Source: Globodera rostochiensis (Eukaryota > Nematoda > Chromadorea > Rhabditida > Heteroderidae). From it: a DNA stretch of 64,000 nucleotides. The notes below the pieces were generated by a model that was not told the origin of the DNA, ran no database searches, and saw only the letters and a program-made list of their open reading frames with translations. This document shows, piece by piece, positions 1-11,220 of the stretch (position 1 is the first letter of the stretch; each line of letters starts with the position of its first letter). The translations under genes and the position numbers were made by a program. The stretch is taken from NCBI GenBank assembly GCA_018350325.1, contig JAEVLN010000005.1:4066393-4130392 (forward strand), written 5' to 3'.

Positions 1-829
1 CAACTCGACAGAAAAGCATGAAGAAATTATTTTGCTTGACTTTAATGCGCTCTGAATTTATTCGTACATTGTAAAGCAACGCGTTTTTTAAAGAATGTCC
101 AAAAAGCCGAAATGCATTTCCATCCCCCGAAGGGTCAGGGCTCAACCACCTTACCTTTTATTGAAAAATTTGGTGATGTAAGTTTAAAAATTAATTCCAA
201 ATCGAGCATTTGAAATTCTTTTATTCCATAAATCAATTTAAGGCCCCCCCCAACTCTGAGGGTTAAACCCCTGAAACTCTCTATAACCCCGCGATGAGGC
301 GGAATTTACCCTGAAACCCTTAAGCACTCTGGTTCTACCCCTAAACCTTTTGATAGGCGCATGATGGGATAGAATAGCTCGTTAACCAAACCCTCCCAAA
401 ATCTTTTGAGATAGTCAAGAAAGAACGATTAAAAAAATTCGAGGCAATTTTATTAATTGATTTCACTTGGCTATTCACAATCGTTCATCATTTTTGTAAA
501 ATAATAAATTAATTGAAAAAATATTTATGAGATGTCAGGAATATTGATTTGGTCCCGGCTCAAAAGCTATAGGCAATATTATTAAATATAAGATGATTTA
601 TAATGTTAATGCCCATTTCAATTGGGGCTGTCATTTATTACTTTTAATATTAATATCAAAGCTAAATAATTTTATTAATATTTGTAAAAATTGAGAATAT
701 TTATTATTTTTACAGAATTCTTTAAACCAAAATAGATGACAATTTTCCATATCGAATTTTACGTTTAAATTATAAAACTATTGGCAATTTCATATAAATC
801 TCGCTAAGAAGTTATTTTGCCCGAATAAA
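1..829. other. Non-coding 5' region of family copy 1
   Basis: I see no gene here. Bases 240-470 carry a dispersed repeat (text around 'gatgggatagaat' and 'aaccctcccaaaa') that recurs at about 23712-23840. From about 480 the sequence resembles the flank found upstream of other family copies: the ATGAGATGTCAGGAATATTG-type motif, then an AT-rich stretch with a TATAAAA-like box near 770. Confidence 0.5.
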
Positions 830-1579
830 ATGGAAGAGTTTTGGATTTTAATTTTGGTGGCTTTATTTGCATCAAATTTACTCGACAAAGCCGAATCCGT
901 AAAATTGGAGCTCAAAACATTTGATGAAATATTCGGAGAAGGCTGGTGGGACAAAGGCGAAGCCGAAGATTTGAAAACGCCGGCGCCAACAAACTTTGGA
1001 CAAAATGTCCATCACCAAATCGACCGGCAGAACACCCAAATTGGACAAATTGAACCCAATTCAACTGATCAACTTGGACAAATTGAACCCAATCCAACTG
1101 ATCAGAATCCTCTTCTCACAGAGTCTGATCACTCTGAGAATGCCAAAAATGGCGAAAGACCGAACGAAATAATCAAAGAAATTACTTCAAACGAAAAACG
1201 TAAAATTGTCGACAGATTCCACGCAATGAAAGACGTATTTAAGCAAAAAGGAAAATATTCAAAAAAAGAATGGGTTCAAATTGACAATAAAATTGCTAAA
1301 GATTTAAAAGCCAGTCGCTCAAAAATATATAAATGGAAAAAAGAATTTGGCCTAAGTCAAAAAGTGTTTTATGAAAAAGAAGAGCAAAAAAATTTGGTAG
1401 TAAAATTTGATCAGAAGAAAGCCGAGTTAATGCGAGCCGGATTCAAAAACTCTTATTCAAATCAAATTGATGAAACTGTCGCAAAAGAGTTGGGCCTCAA
1501 TTTTAGAACAATTTACAGATGGAAAAGTGAACTTCGCCAACCCAGTGAGTTAAAGGAATTGATAAAACGTTATTATTAG
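830..1579 (+). CDS. Secreted HTH-repeat family, copy 1 (lacks third module)
   Basis: ORF of 249 aa. The N-terminus is a hydrophobic signal peptide (MEEFWILILVALFASN). The conserved FDEIFGEGWWD block follows at about residues 32-42, then two short GQIEPNxTDQ repeats and two HTH-like modules, each ending in a Trp-Lys helix (IYKWKKEFGLS and IYRWKSELRQ). In sister genes the sequence after the second module is a splice donor (AGTGAGT). Here that donor joins directly to the 'aaaggaattgat' of exon 2, so intron and exon-2 start are deleted; after RYY comes a stop. The product would be secreted but lacks the third module. The reading frame is otherwise open. Function is unknown; a secreted nucleic-acid-binding protein is inference. 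Confidence 0.6.
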   Translation: MEEFWILILVALFASNLLDKAESVKLELKTFDEIFGEGWWDKGEAEDLKTPAPTNFGQNVHHQIDRQNTQIGQIEPNSTDQLGQIEPNPTDQNPLLTESDHSENAKNGERPNEIIKEITSNEKRKIVDRFHAMKDVFKQKGKYSKKEWVQIDNKIAKDLKASRSKIYKWKKEFGLSQKVFYEKEEQKNLVVKFDQKKAELMRAGFKNSYSNQIDETVAKELGLNFRTIYRWKSELRQPSELKELIKRYY

Positions 1580-1635
1580 GGCCACGATTTATATGGATAT
1601 TTTTTGCGCATTGGAACAGCGTGTAGATAGATACC

Positions 1636-1953
1636 TGTTCGGGTGGGATCACCCAAGAATGCTTTGAAACTTTCATTGGCGTTCTGACATTTTATGTGAT
1701 CTTTTCCCCCTCCCATCCCTTCGTATTGTCTTTGTGTCTGATCTCTCATAGGAGAGTCAACCTTTTCAGTCCATTTTTGACTTCCCTTTTTTGGTGGAGG
1801 TCATATTCGTTTACATTTGTTGTTTTGGATTATTCCCAAATTGTGCTCTGTGCCGACTCCCCAATTGATTCTCTATATTTTGTTTGTCAACAATAAATAT
1901 TTTATTTGAATTGTTTGTTGGTTCCAAAGCAAGGACCCAACAATACCCTAAAT
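1636..1953 (+). repeat. LTR-like dispersed repeat, copy A
   Basis: This segment begins TGTTCGGGTGGGATCACC and ends CAAGGACCCAACA. It is highly similar to 24270-24424 on the + strand and to 23480-23712 on the - strand. TG...CA-type ends, and a retropepsin fragment immediately after the copy at 24424, suggest an LTR of a retrotransposon. It lies just after the truncated end of family copy 1. Confidence 0.5.
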
Positions 1954-3371
1954 GATGTTTTTAGCTTTGGTTGGTTGTGGAATTTGTCGACAATTTTACA
2001 TTTTCGCTGCTTCCATGTTGTTAAGTTGAATTGGGTTCAATTTGTCCAAGCTGGATTTTTCAATTTTGAAAATTACCGGAGGGACCTGTATTAGTTGATC
2101 CGCTGTCATGTGAATGCCTTCTGGTCGTGGGCGCATAACATATTGCAGTTGTTATTCAGGCGACTTTGGTGCTCACAAGCCATTTGTTGGCGTCTTTCAA
2201 TATTTCTTGCAAGAGCGCATCTCCGTTGGTCAAATTTGCGGTGGCGAGGAACACGGCAAGCCAACTTAAGCGCTGCTTTATTGATTTTTTAGTGTTGAAT
2301 GTCTCTTTGATTGTGTTTACCATATGGTCATATCAGTCATTAAATTGCGCGCACGGGCGCGCATCCACAAATGTCGGGATTTTGGCCGTCAACAGTTGGA
2401 GGTGAACCAAGCCAGTCGGACTTGGACATTGAGCAGGGTTAGCGTATGGCCTTTAAAAATTTCTGCCTGTTAAGAACGTGTATGACGAATATCAAAAGCT
2501 AAAGATTGGAAGGTGAGACTGTCTTTAGGCGGTTTTCTTGAACGTAGAGCTTTCACTCCTTCTTCGCCGCACCGTACCAAAGGTTTTTGTATGCAGTTGC
2601 ATAAATCAAATGCAGCGCATCGTCCTGGCACTGCTCATTGTATGCAAAATAAGCGGTCAATTGTGTGGCACTTTTTGGTTGCGTCGTTCTTCTTCTGCTT
2701 GAGCCGCTTCAATAGGCATTCCGTATGAGCGGTGTTCCCAGTTGCTGCAAATAAGCTTCCATGGAGGAAATATAGCGAGCCAAACGGATTTGGTGCAGTC
2801 CGTCGTAGTTAACCGCACTTTGGCCTGTACTGGCATCTGTGACTTGGACTCCATGCCCGCTCCTTTCATCATGTACTTGCATAAGTACTTTATGCATCCT
2901 TCTCCCGCGACAAACTCGACGATGATGCTGCAAAGAACTCAGCAATTTTCTCAGAAAAAGTATGAATGTTACTGAGCGACATATTTGCTCGACAGAAATG
3001 GACTGAAAGCCATCGTGCGAGTTGTCCGTGCAAATTAGTCTGCCACGCTGGTCCTTATTGAATTTCGCGCCCGTATAATTCAGGATTCTGCTGGGCTTCT
3101 TGGGTTGAAGGCGGAGGTGGTCGGCGCTTGTAGCGAGAATAGGCATTTTCTAAGTGGACATTGTCGTACTCAAACGGTTTCTACAGGGAATTAACAATAG
3201 GGCACATAGACGTTGTAACTAATGCACAGGAAAGTGTTTCCTGCACTTGCCATCCTGCAGGCAATGTTTCGTTGAGCATTGTGAATGTTTTTGTTGTAGA
3301 TGGTCTTGTAAAGAGCACGTTATTGGACCGCTTCTTTTGTCCATCCCGTGGGATTTGGCGAAGAAATATAT
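1954..3371. other. Degenerate mobile-element remnants, possibly Helitron
   Basis: There is no intact gene. On the - strand between about 2650 and 3146, two frames together give text such as QIRLARYISSMEAYLQ and GTPLIRNAY. This resembles the RYISxxEA segment of the Helitron helicase-like N-terminal domain. The frame changes several times, so this would be a decayed copy. The + strand ORFs here look like shadows. Confidence 0.3.
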
Positions 3372-3623
3372 AGTGAACGTGTTGGGCCCGTTGCCAAGAA
3401 ATCCTCTCGATTTTCTCCTCGCCTCTGGCTAATACCCTTTTCCCGAGGAAAAAGGCAAACAACGCCCGGGAACGATCCGGAGTCTTCCAATGTCCGGTTG
3501 GGTGCTCTCCCGTTGAGCTACGTTGCCGCCCGATGAAGCTCAGATAGATCTCGATGATTTCTTGGCCGTTCTTGAGGAGGGAGGGGATGGGGGGGGGGAG
3601 GAGGGGAGGGGAGCACAGTTACA
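3372..3623. repeat. 252-bp direct repeat, copy 1 (contains tRNA-like sequence)
   Basis: Nearly identical to 3803-4054, with compensating 1-base indels. On the - strand it holds a tRNA-like D-arm (GTAGCTCAACGGGAGAGCA) and a weak T-arm-like GATCGTTCCC, so it may be a tRNA-derived short retroposon. It ends in a G-rich tract (about 3575-3612). Confidence 0.6.
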
Positions 3624-3802
3624 CCTTCAATGCCAGGGTAAGACCGTCCCTGGTCTTTTTCGGAATATCGGAGATTGGCGCTTGCCCAGGCGCCCTGCAT
3701 TTTGCCCACGAAAAGTGCTCTTTGATCATCGGAATTGAGTGATTTCTGGCCCAGAGAGAACGATGGAAAGGTTGCCAATTCAGGCAACCATCCGGTGCTA
3801 CC

Positions 3803-4054
3803 AGTGAACGTGTTGGGCCCGTTGCCAAGAAATCCTCTCGATTTTCTCCTCGCCTCTGGCTAATACCCTTTTCCCGAGGAAAAAGGCAAACAACGCCCGG
3901 GAACGATCCGGAGTCTTCCAATGTCCGGTTGGGTGCTCTCCCGACTGAGCTACGTTGCCGCCCGATGAAGCTCAGATAGATCTCGATGATTTCTTGGCCG
4001 TTCTTGAGGAGGGAGGGGATGGGGGGGGGAGGAGGGGAGGGGAGCACAGTTACA
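3803..4054. repeat. 252-bp direct repeat, copy 2 (contains tRNA-like sequence)
   Basis: Second copy of 3372-3623. The 179-bp spacer is unrelated to either copy. The tRNA-like D-arm on the - strand here reads with one extra base. No matching acceptor stem is visible, so a functional tRNA is unlikely. Confidence 0.6.
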
Positions 4055-5354
4055 ATATTCATCGATGTAGTCTGCGGGAGTTTGGATTTTGCCCATGTTG
4101 CGCATTCGGTCCCAGTCCAACTTAATTTCCTGGGCCATAGTCATTAATTTTTTGGTCCAATTTTCAAGAATCCGGTATGACCAGTTACGGAGAATAAGTC
4201 TACATTTCGCCCTATTTTCACCATATTTCGGCAATAATTTTAGTGTTCTTAAACTCTATTTTGGGAATATTTTTAGTCCACAACTCCATAAATCCGGTTT
4301 CTATTCAAGACGAATGACTAATTGAGGGCATTAAATATGTGGGGAGAAAGACTTTGCGTAGAGAGGAATTAATTCGCAACTTCTTCCCATTGCAGAAGCC
4401 CCTCGGGGATCCGTTTTGAAGGTTAACATCGGTATGAGGTTTCAACTTATTGGTGTTGGCTTATTGGTCAGTGTTCTCGTCACCAAAAATGAGTTAGCCT
4501 CACCACGTCATAGACAATTTTTTTGAACGTTCACACTAATATTAATAAAAATGAAAGATGCCTGCGATACCGCCAATAAACACGGCCGGAAAAAAAAACT
4601 TTTAACTAACTTTTTTAGAGCTTTTTCACAAAAATTACAATTGTTCAATTTTCATAGAAAAATTAAAGTTTGGTCAGAAATTGAAGGATTTGTTCATTTT
4701 GAAAAAATTTGCAATTTAACAAATTAGCCATACTTTAAAAATTTTTTCCATAAAATCCGGAAGTTCGGACCGGATCTCCACATGCTCGCTGTTGGCGGCC
4801 CGCCAGCGGCCTTTCATTATTATTAGGGACCGGTGGAATCAAATTTCCGTATTCGGAACCGGATTTTCAATTTTGAAAATTTACCGAAGGGATTTTTCCG
4901 GAAAATCCGAATCCGGAAAAAATCCGGTAGCGGCGAAAAACAAGGATTCAGGACCCGGATCCGGTAAATCCGGTCGGAGTCCGGTCCGGAACCAGCGCAT
5001 TTTGACGGATTCGTGCGTTGGTATATCATGATTTATCAATTTTGATTTTTTATCCATGTTAATATTATGTTTTTAATAAATTGAAAACCCAAAAATTCAA
5101 TGTGTCGAATTTCTTAAGGGCAACAATTTTATAAAAAGGCGAGGTCGTGTGGGGTTTCCCCAAAAAAGGCCTAATTTTTGGTGTCGGGGTTTGTTAGGCT
5201 TATATAACAATCGGGAAACCAATTTATGAAAAGGTTGAAATTATTCAAATTTTTTAAAAATAAAAATTGAGACGTTCTGTTTGTTGCGAATACAGCCGAA
5301 GGAATAAGAAAAAATTTAACAGTTTTGGTCTTTTATCAAACATTGACTATTCAT
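4055..5354. other. Non-coding, CCGGA-rich repeat
   Basis: No supportable gene. Bases 4755-5010 are rich in CCGGAT/TCCGGA words (cggaccggatc, aatccggtcgg), a low-complexity repeat that echoes short stretches at about 7140 and 26560. A - strand stretch at 4075-4234 could be decayed coding sequence, but nothing was recognised in it. Confidence 0.3.
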
Positions 5355-6004
5355 TCAAGTACTCCCCGAATTTGAGTTCCCAATTTCCTGAACATTTGCC
5401 GCGGCATTCTCTTCCACAAAATGTCCATCGACAGAATTTGGGTGGAATTGCTGTCGTTTAAATTGCCTTTTCCATCTAACCAAAGTATCAGTTCCAATCT
5501 TCAACAATTTAACAATGTCCACATCCCTAATTTTAGTATTTTTGTCCTTAATTTCATAATAAAATTTCATCAATTCCTTTTGTTCGCTGTGGGGATGTTT
5601 ATGTTTTGATGCTGTAAAAGAATATTAATTTAATATAAAATAATAAAATTGCAACTCACTGTTTTGGCAAAGTTCACTTTTCCACTTCCGGATTGTCAGA
5701 GTGATCAGACTCTGTGTGAGGAGGATTCTGATCAGTTGACTTGGGTTCAATTTGTCCAAGCTGATCAGTTGAATTGGGTTCAATTTGTCTAATTTGGGTG
5801 TTCTGCCGGTCGATTTGGTGATGGAAATTGTGTTCAAGCGTTAATTTATTCCATTCTTCGTCTTTGTTGTTGTCCCACCAGCCTTCTCCGAATATTTCAT
5901 CTATTGGATTTAGTGGCGTTTCCTCCAATTGTACGGATTCGGCTTTGCCCAGTAAATAATGTTGCGAAAAATGACACCAAAATTAAATTCCAAAACTCAT
6001 TCAT
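5355..6004 (-). pseudogene. Secreted HTH-repeat family, copy 2 (internally deleted)
   Basis: The start is at 6004 (MNEFW-type). An extra base in the signal-peptide region (around 5955) breaks the frame. The IDEIFGEGWWDN block and two GQIEP-type repeats follow in another frame. At about 5698 the sequence jumps from the SDHSDN end of the repeat directly to the KWKSEL end of module 2, so all of module 1 and most of module 2 are deleted. Exon 2 (third module, ending at 5355) keeps its acceptor (cttttacag) and an open frame. Not expected to give a normal product. Confidence 0.75.
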
Positions 6005-7689
6005 TTAATTTGGGCAAATAAATTGTTAATTTAGAGCATATATAAATTCCAATTTATTTTATATTTTTTGTATTAAGAAGATTGCTTAAAATTTTTAATT
6101 TTAAGGAACTAAAAAAATTATTGAAAGTAATAAATGACAGCCCACAATTGAAATGAGCATTTAATAAATCATATTCTATATAAATAATCTCACCAAATCA
6201 ATATTTATGACATCACATAAATATTTTTCCTAAACCTCTTGAACCGGGAGCCAATCAATATTTATGGCATCTCATAAATATGGTAAGAAAAATTGACCAA
6301 TTTTGGTAATTGAACGTCCCTTTATGTGCTAGGATAATAGTTTTTAAAAAGGAAGAATTTAAGTATAAATAAAAAAAGTAAAAACAGAGATCCGCGGATA
6401 TGAGTGTCATTATAAAAGAAGAAAAAATTAAGTATTAAGCAAATTAATGCACTAAAAGTGGCATTTTTCAGTGTGGTGACCGACAGTTCATGCCACGCCC
6501 CCACAATCCGCGTGCATAAAAGCCCGCGATCTTCTCCTTTTGTGTTCACTTTTGGCATTCCCTCTATATTTTGTGTGATTTCCCTCCGCTCCCCAATTAT
6601 TGATGCTGACCCCTTGTCTTCTTATTTATTTGGTAAAGTAAAGTTTATGCTATCGGCGGACGGATTGAATTGGATAGCGGGCCCTTTTGCTTGGGAGTCT
6701 GACTTGGCATCCGCAAAGGCGCCTCCATCCGTCTTCCCCCCCCCCCCGCCTAAAGACCCGAAATTGCATCACGTGGCGCTCCCGTAGAAACGGCGTAAGT
6801 CCAGCCTTTTGGTTAACAGCCGAATCGCCAAACCGATTACCGCAACGGGAAGCATAATTTTAGTTATTTTGCAAATTCACCAAAAATGTATCAGCCCTCA
6901 AATTATAATATTTACGAAATGTTAGGAATATTTATTGATTTGGTCACAGTTCATAAGGATTAGGCAAAATTTTAGAGATGTCATATTGATTTGGGTGAGA
7001 AAATTATTAAAGAATGTGATTTATATGAATGCCTATTTCATTTTGGGCTGTCTATTATTACTTTCTCTGATTTTTAGCTGGTAAAACAATTTATGAAATT
7101 GTAAAATTTTTAATGTTTTATTATTTTAAAACGCCAGATCCGGACCGGAATGAAAACATCATATATGGGGTTTTCAAGGGTGCTGATCACGAATCTGACA
7201 ATATTTTTAAGATCTGACAACATCTAAGTTTGAAAATCTATTATTTTTAATTTTTTTACCATTAATCATACAAACGTAGAGAATTGGTTTTGTTAGGCTT
7301 AGGCTTAGGCCTAAATCACCCTGAGATGAACCCCTAAGCTTTGGACGGCCTAAGCCTAAGCCTAACGAACTTTTGACCAAAAAGGTCGCCCTATGATTTT
7401 TTAAAATTTGAACTGTTTCAAAAACCGGTTTAAAGGTCGAGCCCGGTAAAAGTTTTGCTTATTCCATCGATCGCCAACATTATTGGTTTTCTGAGTGACT
7501 CCAATTTATTAGGGCTAAAAAATTGACATTTTTAGTTATTTATTTCATTTGTGAATATTTATTATTTTTTTAAATCTATTTGCGAGAAATACTTTGCACA
7601 CAAAAATTATTGACAATTTTTGTAATGAATTTTTATTTAAATTATAAAATTAAAATGTAAGTTCAGAGGTTGTTTTTTACCCAAATAAA
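6005..7689. other. Intergenic between divergent family copies 2 and 3
   Basis: 6005-6300 is the family upstream flank in reverse orientation (upstream of copy 2). 6890-7110 is another partial copy of that flank in forward orientation. 7175-7240 is a dispersed repeat (gctgatcacgaatctgacaa) that recurs at 28685. The 109-aa + ORF at 6458-6787 has no family features and was not accepted. Confidence 0.4.
7291..7366. repeat. Interstitial TTAGGC repeats in inverted arrangement
   Basis: Three TTAGGC units (7293-7310) face three GCCTAA units (7348-7365) across about 37 bases. TTAGGC is the telomere unit of most nematodes. Shorter related pieces occur at about 12069, 28752 and 29405, always next to GTTCGTTAGG-type text. 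This suggests a mobile repeat carrying the motif rather than a chromosome end. Confidence 0.7.
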
Positions 7690-8666
7690 ATGGAAGAGTT
7701 TTGGACTTTAATTTTTGTGTCAGCATTCGCAATAAATTCACTCGACAAAGTCGAGCCCGTACAATTGGAGGGAACGCCACTCAATCCATTTGATGAAATA
7801 TTCGGAGAAGGCTGGTGGGCCAATGAAAAAGACGAAGAATGGAATAAATTAACGCTTGAACACAATTTCCATCACCAAATCGACCAGCAGAACACCCAAA
7901 TTGGACAAATTGAACCCAATTCAACTGATCAGAATCCTCCTCTCACAGAGTCTGATCACTCTGATAATGCCAAAAATGGGGCCAAACAGAACGAAATGAT
8001 GGAAGAAGAAAATATTGCTAAAGTTGCGCGAAAACGTAAAATTATTGACAAATTCAACACAATGAAGGAAGAATTTAAGCAAAAAGGAAAATATTCGGCA
8101 AAAGAATGGGTTCAAATTGAGGAGAATATTGGGAAACATTTAAAAGTCAATCGCAAAAAAATATATGAATGGAAAAAAGAATTAGGCCTAAGTCGAAAAG
8201 TGTCCTATAAAAAAGAAGAACGTAAACATATGGTGGAGAAATTTGATCAGAGAAAAGCCGAGTTAATGCGGGACGGATTCAAAAACTCTCAAAATGAATT
8301 AGATAAAACTGTCGCAAAAGAATTGGGCCTCAATTTTACAACAATTTACAGCTGGAAAAATGAACTTGGCCAAACCAGTGAGTATTTCGAGCCGAATTTT
8401 ATTATTTATTTATATTAATTAAAAATTCTTTTACAGAACCACAAAATAAACACTCCCATAGCGAACAAAAGGAATTGATGAAACTTTATTATGAAATTAA
8501 GAACCAAAATCCTAAAATTAGTGACGAGAACATTGCCAAAATGTTGAAAATTGGAAGAGACACTTTGATTAGATGGAAAAAGCAATTTATACGACAGCAA
8601 ATGCATCCAAATTCTGTCGATGGACATTCTGTGGAAGAGAATGCCGCGGAAAATGTTCAGAAATAG
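7690..8666 (+). CDS. Secreted HTH-repeat family, copy 3 (intact)
   Basis: Exons 7690-8377 and 8437-8666 (donor GTGAGT, acceptor TTTTACAG, 59-nt intron) give 305 aa. Signal peptide MEEFWTLIFVSAFAIN; the IFGEGWW block at about residue 38 reads WANEKD instead of WDNEKD; one GQIEPNSTDQ repeat; module 1 (IGKHLKVNRKKIYEWKKELG), module 2 (VAKELGLNFTTIYSWKNELG) and module 3 in exon 2 (IAKMLKIGRDTLIRWKKQF). The conserved tail HPNSVDGHSVEENAAENVQK ends the protein. Without splicing the frame stops inside the intron. The three modules look like homeodomain-like HTH folds (family knowledge); secretion and DNA binding are inferred. Confidence 0.8.
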
Positions 8667-9389
8667 AGAACTCAAATTCAGGGTGAATTGAATGATTGGT
8701 CAATGATTTGTAAAATGTTTTGCTTCAGCACATTGTGCCGAAGGGGGGCGGGATGCCGATTGACAGTATATCATTCAAATATTCCGCCGGTGAACTTTTG
8801 GTGTTTTGTGCTTTGTTGATATTTTGCTTATTTAACTCTTGATCGATTTTTTCCCGCATTGAATTTTGTTATGTTTCGTGATCGGACCGATATGACCAAA
8901 AATCGCCAAATATGCGCATATATATGCACCAAAAAAAATGCCGAAAAATGCACCAAATATGCAAATATGCACTGAAAAAATGCCTCTTTTGCGGTAGTGT
9001 GGGAGGTTGGGTTTGCGAAACTGTTCCAGAGGCGCTCAAAAAACACCATACGCGGCGGTTTTTGTGCGTACGCCTTATTCTCTCCCGACGCTTAAGAAAA
9101 TCTTGCTCACTTTTTGCTATAGGTGAAAAAATTTTTATCCATATTTCGTCCATATTTTGCAATTTTTGTCCAATTTGGGTCTATATTTTGCAATTTTTCA
9201 TCCATAGGGCCATATTTCGAGATTTTTTGTCCATATAATTTGTGGCCCTAGTTATGTCTAACGACACACCAGAATGAACAACTAATAAATATGTTTATTT
9301 TATGTTCACGGGTCAATGTGGAAAAACGGGTGCAAAGTAAATGAATGATCGGAGAGAGAGTGAACGAAGGAAGGGGGTCCGCTGCTGTA
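8667..9389. other. Non-coding A/T-rich sequence with 'tccatattt' satellites
   Basis: No gene is supported. 8880-8970 is rich in ATATGCAC/TGCACC words. 9125-9240 is a degenerate tandem of TCCATATTTTGCAATTTTTG, resembling stretches at 11320-11420 and 35770-35890. The 108-aa and 97-aa ORFs on opposite strands are low complexity. Confidence 0.4.
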
Positions 9390-10192
9390 CAACTCGCCTA
9401 TGTAACACTTCGCCTACGTAACATTTCGCCTACGCAACATTTCGCCTACAAAGCCAAAAGGCAACATTTCGCCTACAAATTTTAAAATTTCGATTTTTAA
9501 CATTTCCTTAGACAAATTGAAGGCGTATTTGGTAGATTAAGTCAGATCGAGGGCAAAAGCATTGTATAAATCCATTCTCGTTCTAAAAAGCTGGGTCTGA
9601 AAAGGAAGATCCAAGAAGGGAAAAGCCAAACGCAAAGCCTCAACAATTCGAGCAAGCAAAGAAGGACGTCACCTGCGAGGTTTTTGTGGAGATGGGGTGC
9701 CAATGCGTTTGACCCCTCTGCAAATCAAAGAGGAGGGGCCGATCCTTTGAACAATTCTGGCAATTAATTCGAGTGTTTGCACAAGTTTTTCCTTTGTTTT
9801 AGGGAGTCTAGTTTCAAATTCAACCGGGCACTCATAACGTCTACGTTTTTTGACTACAACTACTCAATTCAAGTTGGGTTTCCTTCGCCAAGACCGCATT
9901 TGTTGTCAATGGAATGAGTTAATAAAATTTGAAGCTTTTATGCCTTCGCAATCGTTTGTCAAAGAAAAATTTTTTTTAAAATCGAATTTTTGAAATTTGT
10001 AGGCGAAATGTTACTTTTTGACTGGGTAGGCGAAATGTAACATTTTAACCTTGTAGGCGAAATGTTGCCTATTGGCTGTGTAGGCGAAATGTAAATAGGC
10101 GAAATGTTGCGTAGGCGAAGTGTTGCTTTTTGGCTTTGTAGGCGAAATGTTGCCTTTTGGCTGTGTAGGCGAAATGTTACATAGGCGAGTTG
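9390..10192. mobile_element. TA-flanked non-autonomous DNA transposon
   Basis: The ends are CAACTCGCCTATGTAAC at 9390 and its inverse GTTACATAGGCGAGTTG at 10192, each flanked by TA. The inverted ends consist of tandem GTAGGCGAAATGTTRC words (about 9395-9480 and 9999-10185). The 93-aa ORF over the right end is just this repeat read in frame. TA duplication and tandem-repeat ends suggest a Tc1/mariner-type MITE of about 803 bp. The core (9500-9985) shows no transposase. Confidence 0.75.
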
Positions 10193-10242
10193 TAGTGGCG
10201 CCAGGGGGTCGATATTTATATCCAGTGGGAATGCACTCACTC

Positions 10243-10894
10243 GAGTAGGGGAGTAGGGGTCAGTCCCGTCCCGGCCGGTCCCGTCCCGGCCGGTCCCGTC
10301 CCACCGACCGAGAATCTCGAGCTTCTTTCGAGCGGGATTCGAGACGAGACTCGACCATTCCGAACCCCGAACCCGAATTCGAACATTTTTTTAAAAAGTT
10401 CAAAATCTTTCAAAAAACAGGTTCGGCTTAAAAATTATTCAAGGAACATTAATTTTATCGTTACTTGCGTTTTCGTTGTAATTTTAATGCTTTTTAAATT
10501 GATGTTGCAACTTGCAACATGTGAATTTTGAAAAAATTTGTCGCTATTAACTTTTGGAAGCTGTACAAGCAGCCTCATGTTAAACTTTTTGTTGTGTTAC
10601 TGGTTTTATTTCTTGATTTTCATTGTTGACGCTATAATCTATTTGGAAAAAATTAGTATAAACTGAACAATGTCACTTAAACATATGTAGACAAAGAAAA
10701 AAGCAAAAAAAAACTATTCAAATGGGTTAGAAGCTTAAAAAGATGAAAAATTCTAAAATTCGAAACGTGATTTTGGTTTACAAAAAAAAATAAAAAACAT
10801 AACTTTGTGGGTGGGACGGGACTGGCCCTGGGACGGGACTGACCGGGACGGGACCGGCGGGACGGGACCGGCCGGGACGGGACTGACCCGCTTC
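10243..10894. mobile_element. Inverted-repeat element with GGGACGGGACC ends
   Basis: Left end (10256-10303) has repeated GGTCCCGTCCC. The right end (10806-10887) has the inverse GGGACGGGACC units. A 10-bp direct repeat, GCACTCACTC, lies on both sides (10233-10242 and 10895-10904), consistent with a target-site duplication. The AT-rich centre contains no recognisable gene. Family not assigned. Confidence 0.55.
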
Positions 10895-10909
10895 GCACTC
10901 ACTCTCTGG

Positions 10910-11220
10910 TGGCTAGAGAATGCATGGAATAAATGTCACAACGAATTGGTACACGCCAAGCGCCACGTTTGAATGATTGGGGTGTACCCAACAAACAGCT
11001 GCATCGTCGAAGATTGCCGATTCGATCACGTCCAGTGCCAGCTTCTCCTCTTCTTCGCTTCTCTCTTCTGCTGCTGGGGTAGCCGCCAGGGTCACCATGA
11101 AAGTAGCGAGCGCTGGTAGCTTTGGTGGAAAAACTTGGGCGGCGGGACGGAATTGAACCGGCGTCTCTGGTTGACCGGACCAGTGTTCTAACCGACTGAA
11201 CTACCGGATCTGCCCACGCC
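10910..11220 (-). repeat. tRNA-derived SINE-like repeat
   Basis: On the - strand, from about 11218, a tRNA-like head is visible: D-arm GGTAGTTCAGTCGGTTAGAA, a perfect 5-bp anticodon stem CTGGT/ACCAG, and T-arm-like GCCGGTTCAATTCCG. The base before the apparent anticodon is C instead of the invariant U, and the acceptor stem does not pair. A GC-richer body continues to about 10910. This fits a SINE better than a working tRNA. The long ORF across it (to 11309) carries the usual tRNA-in-frame text VQSVRTLVRSTRDAGSIPS. Confidence 0.5.

Noticed and set aside
6458..6787. 109-aa + ORF
   Set aside because: No recognised motif, ends in a poly-C/Pro run, no splice or family support.
11144..11218. Functional tRNA on the - strand
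   Set aside because: The anticodon stem is good, but the base before the anticodon is C rather than U and the acceptor stem does not pair.
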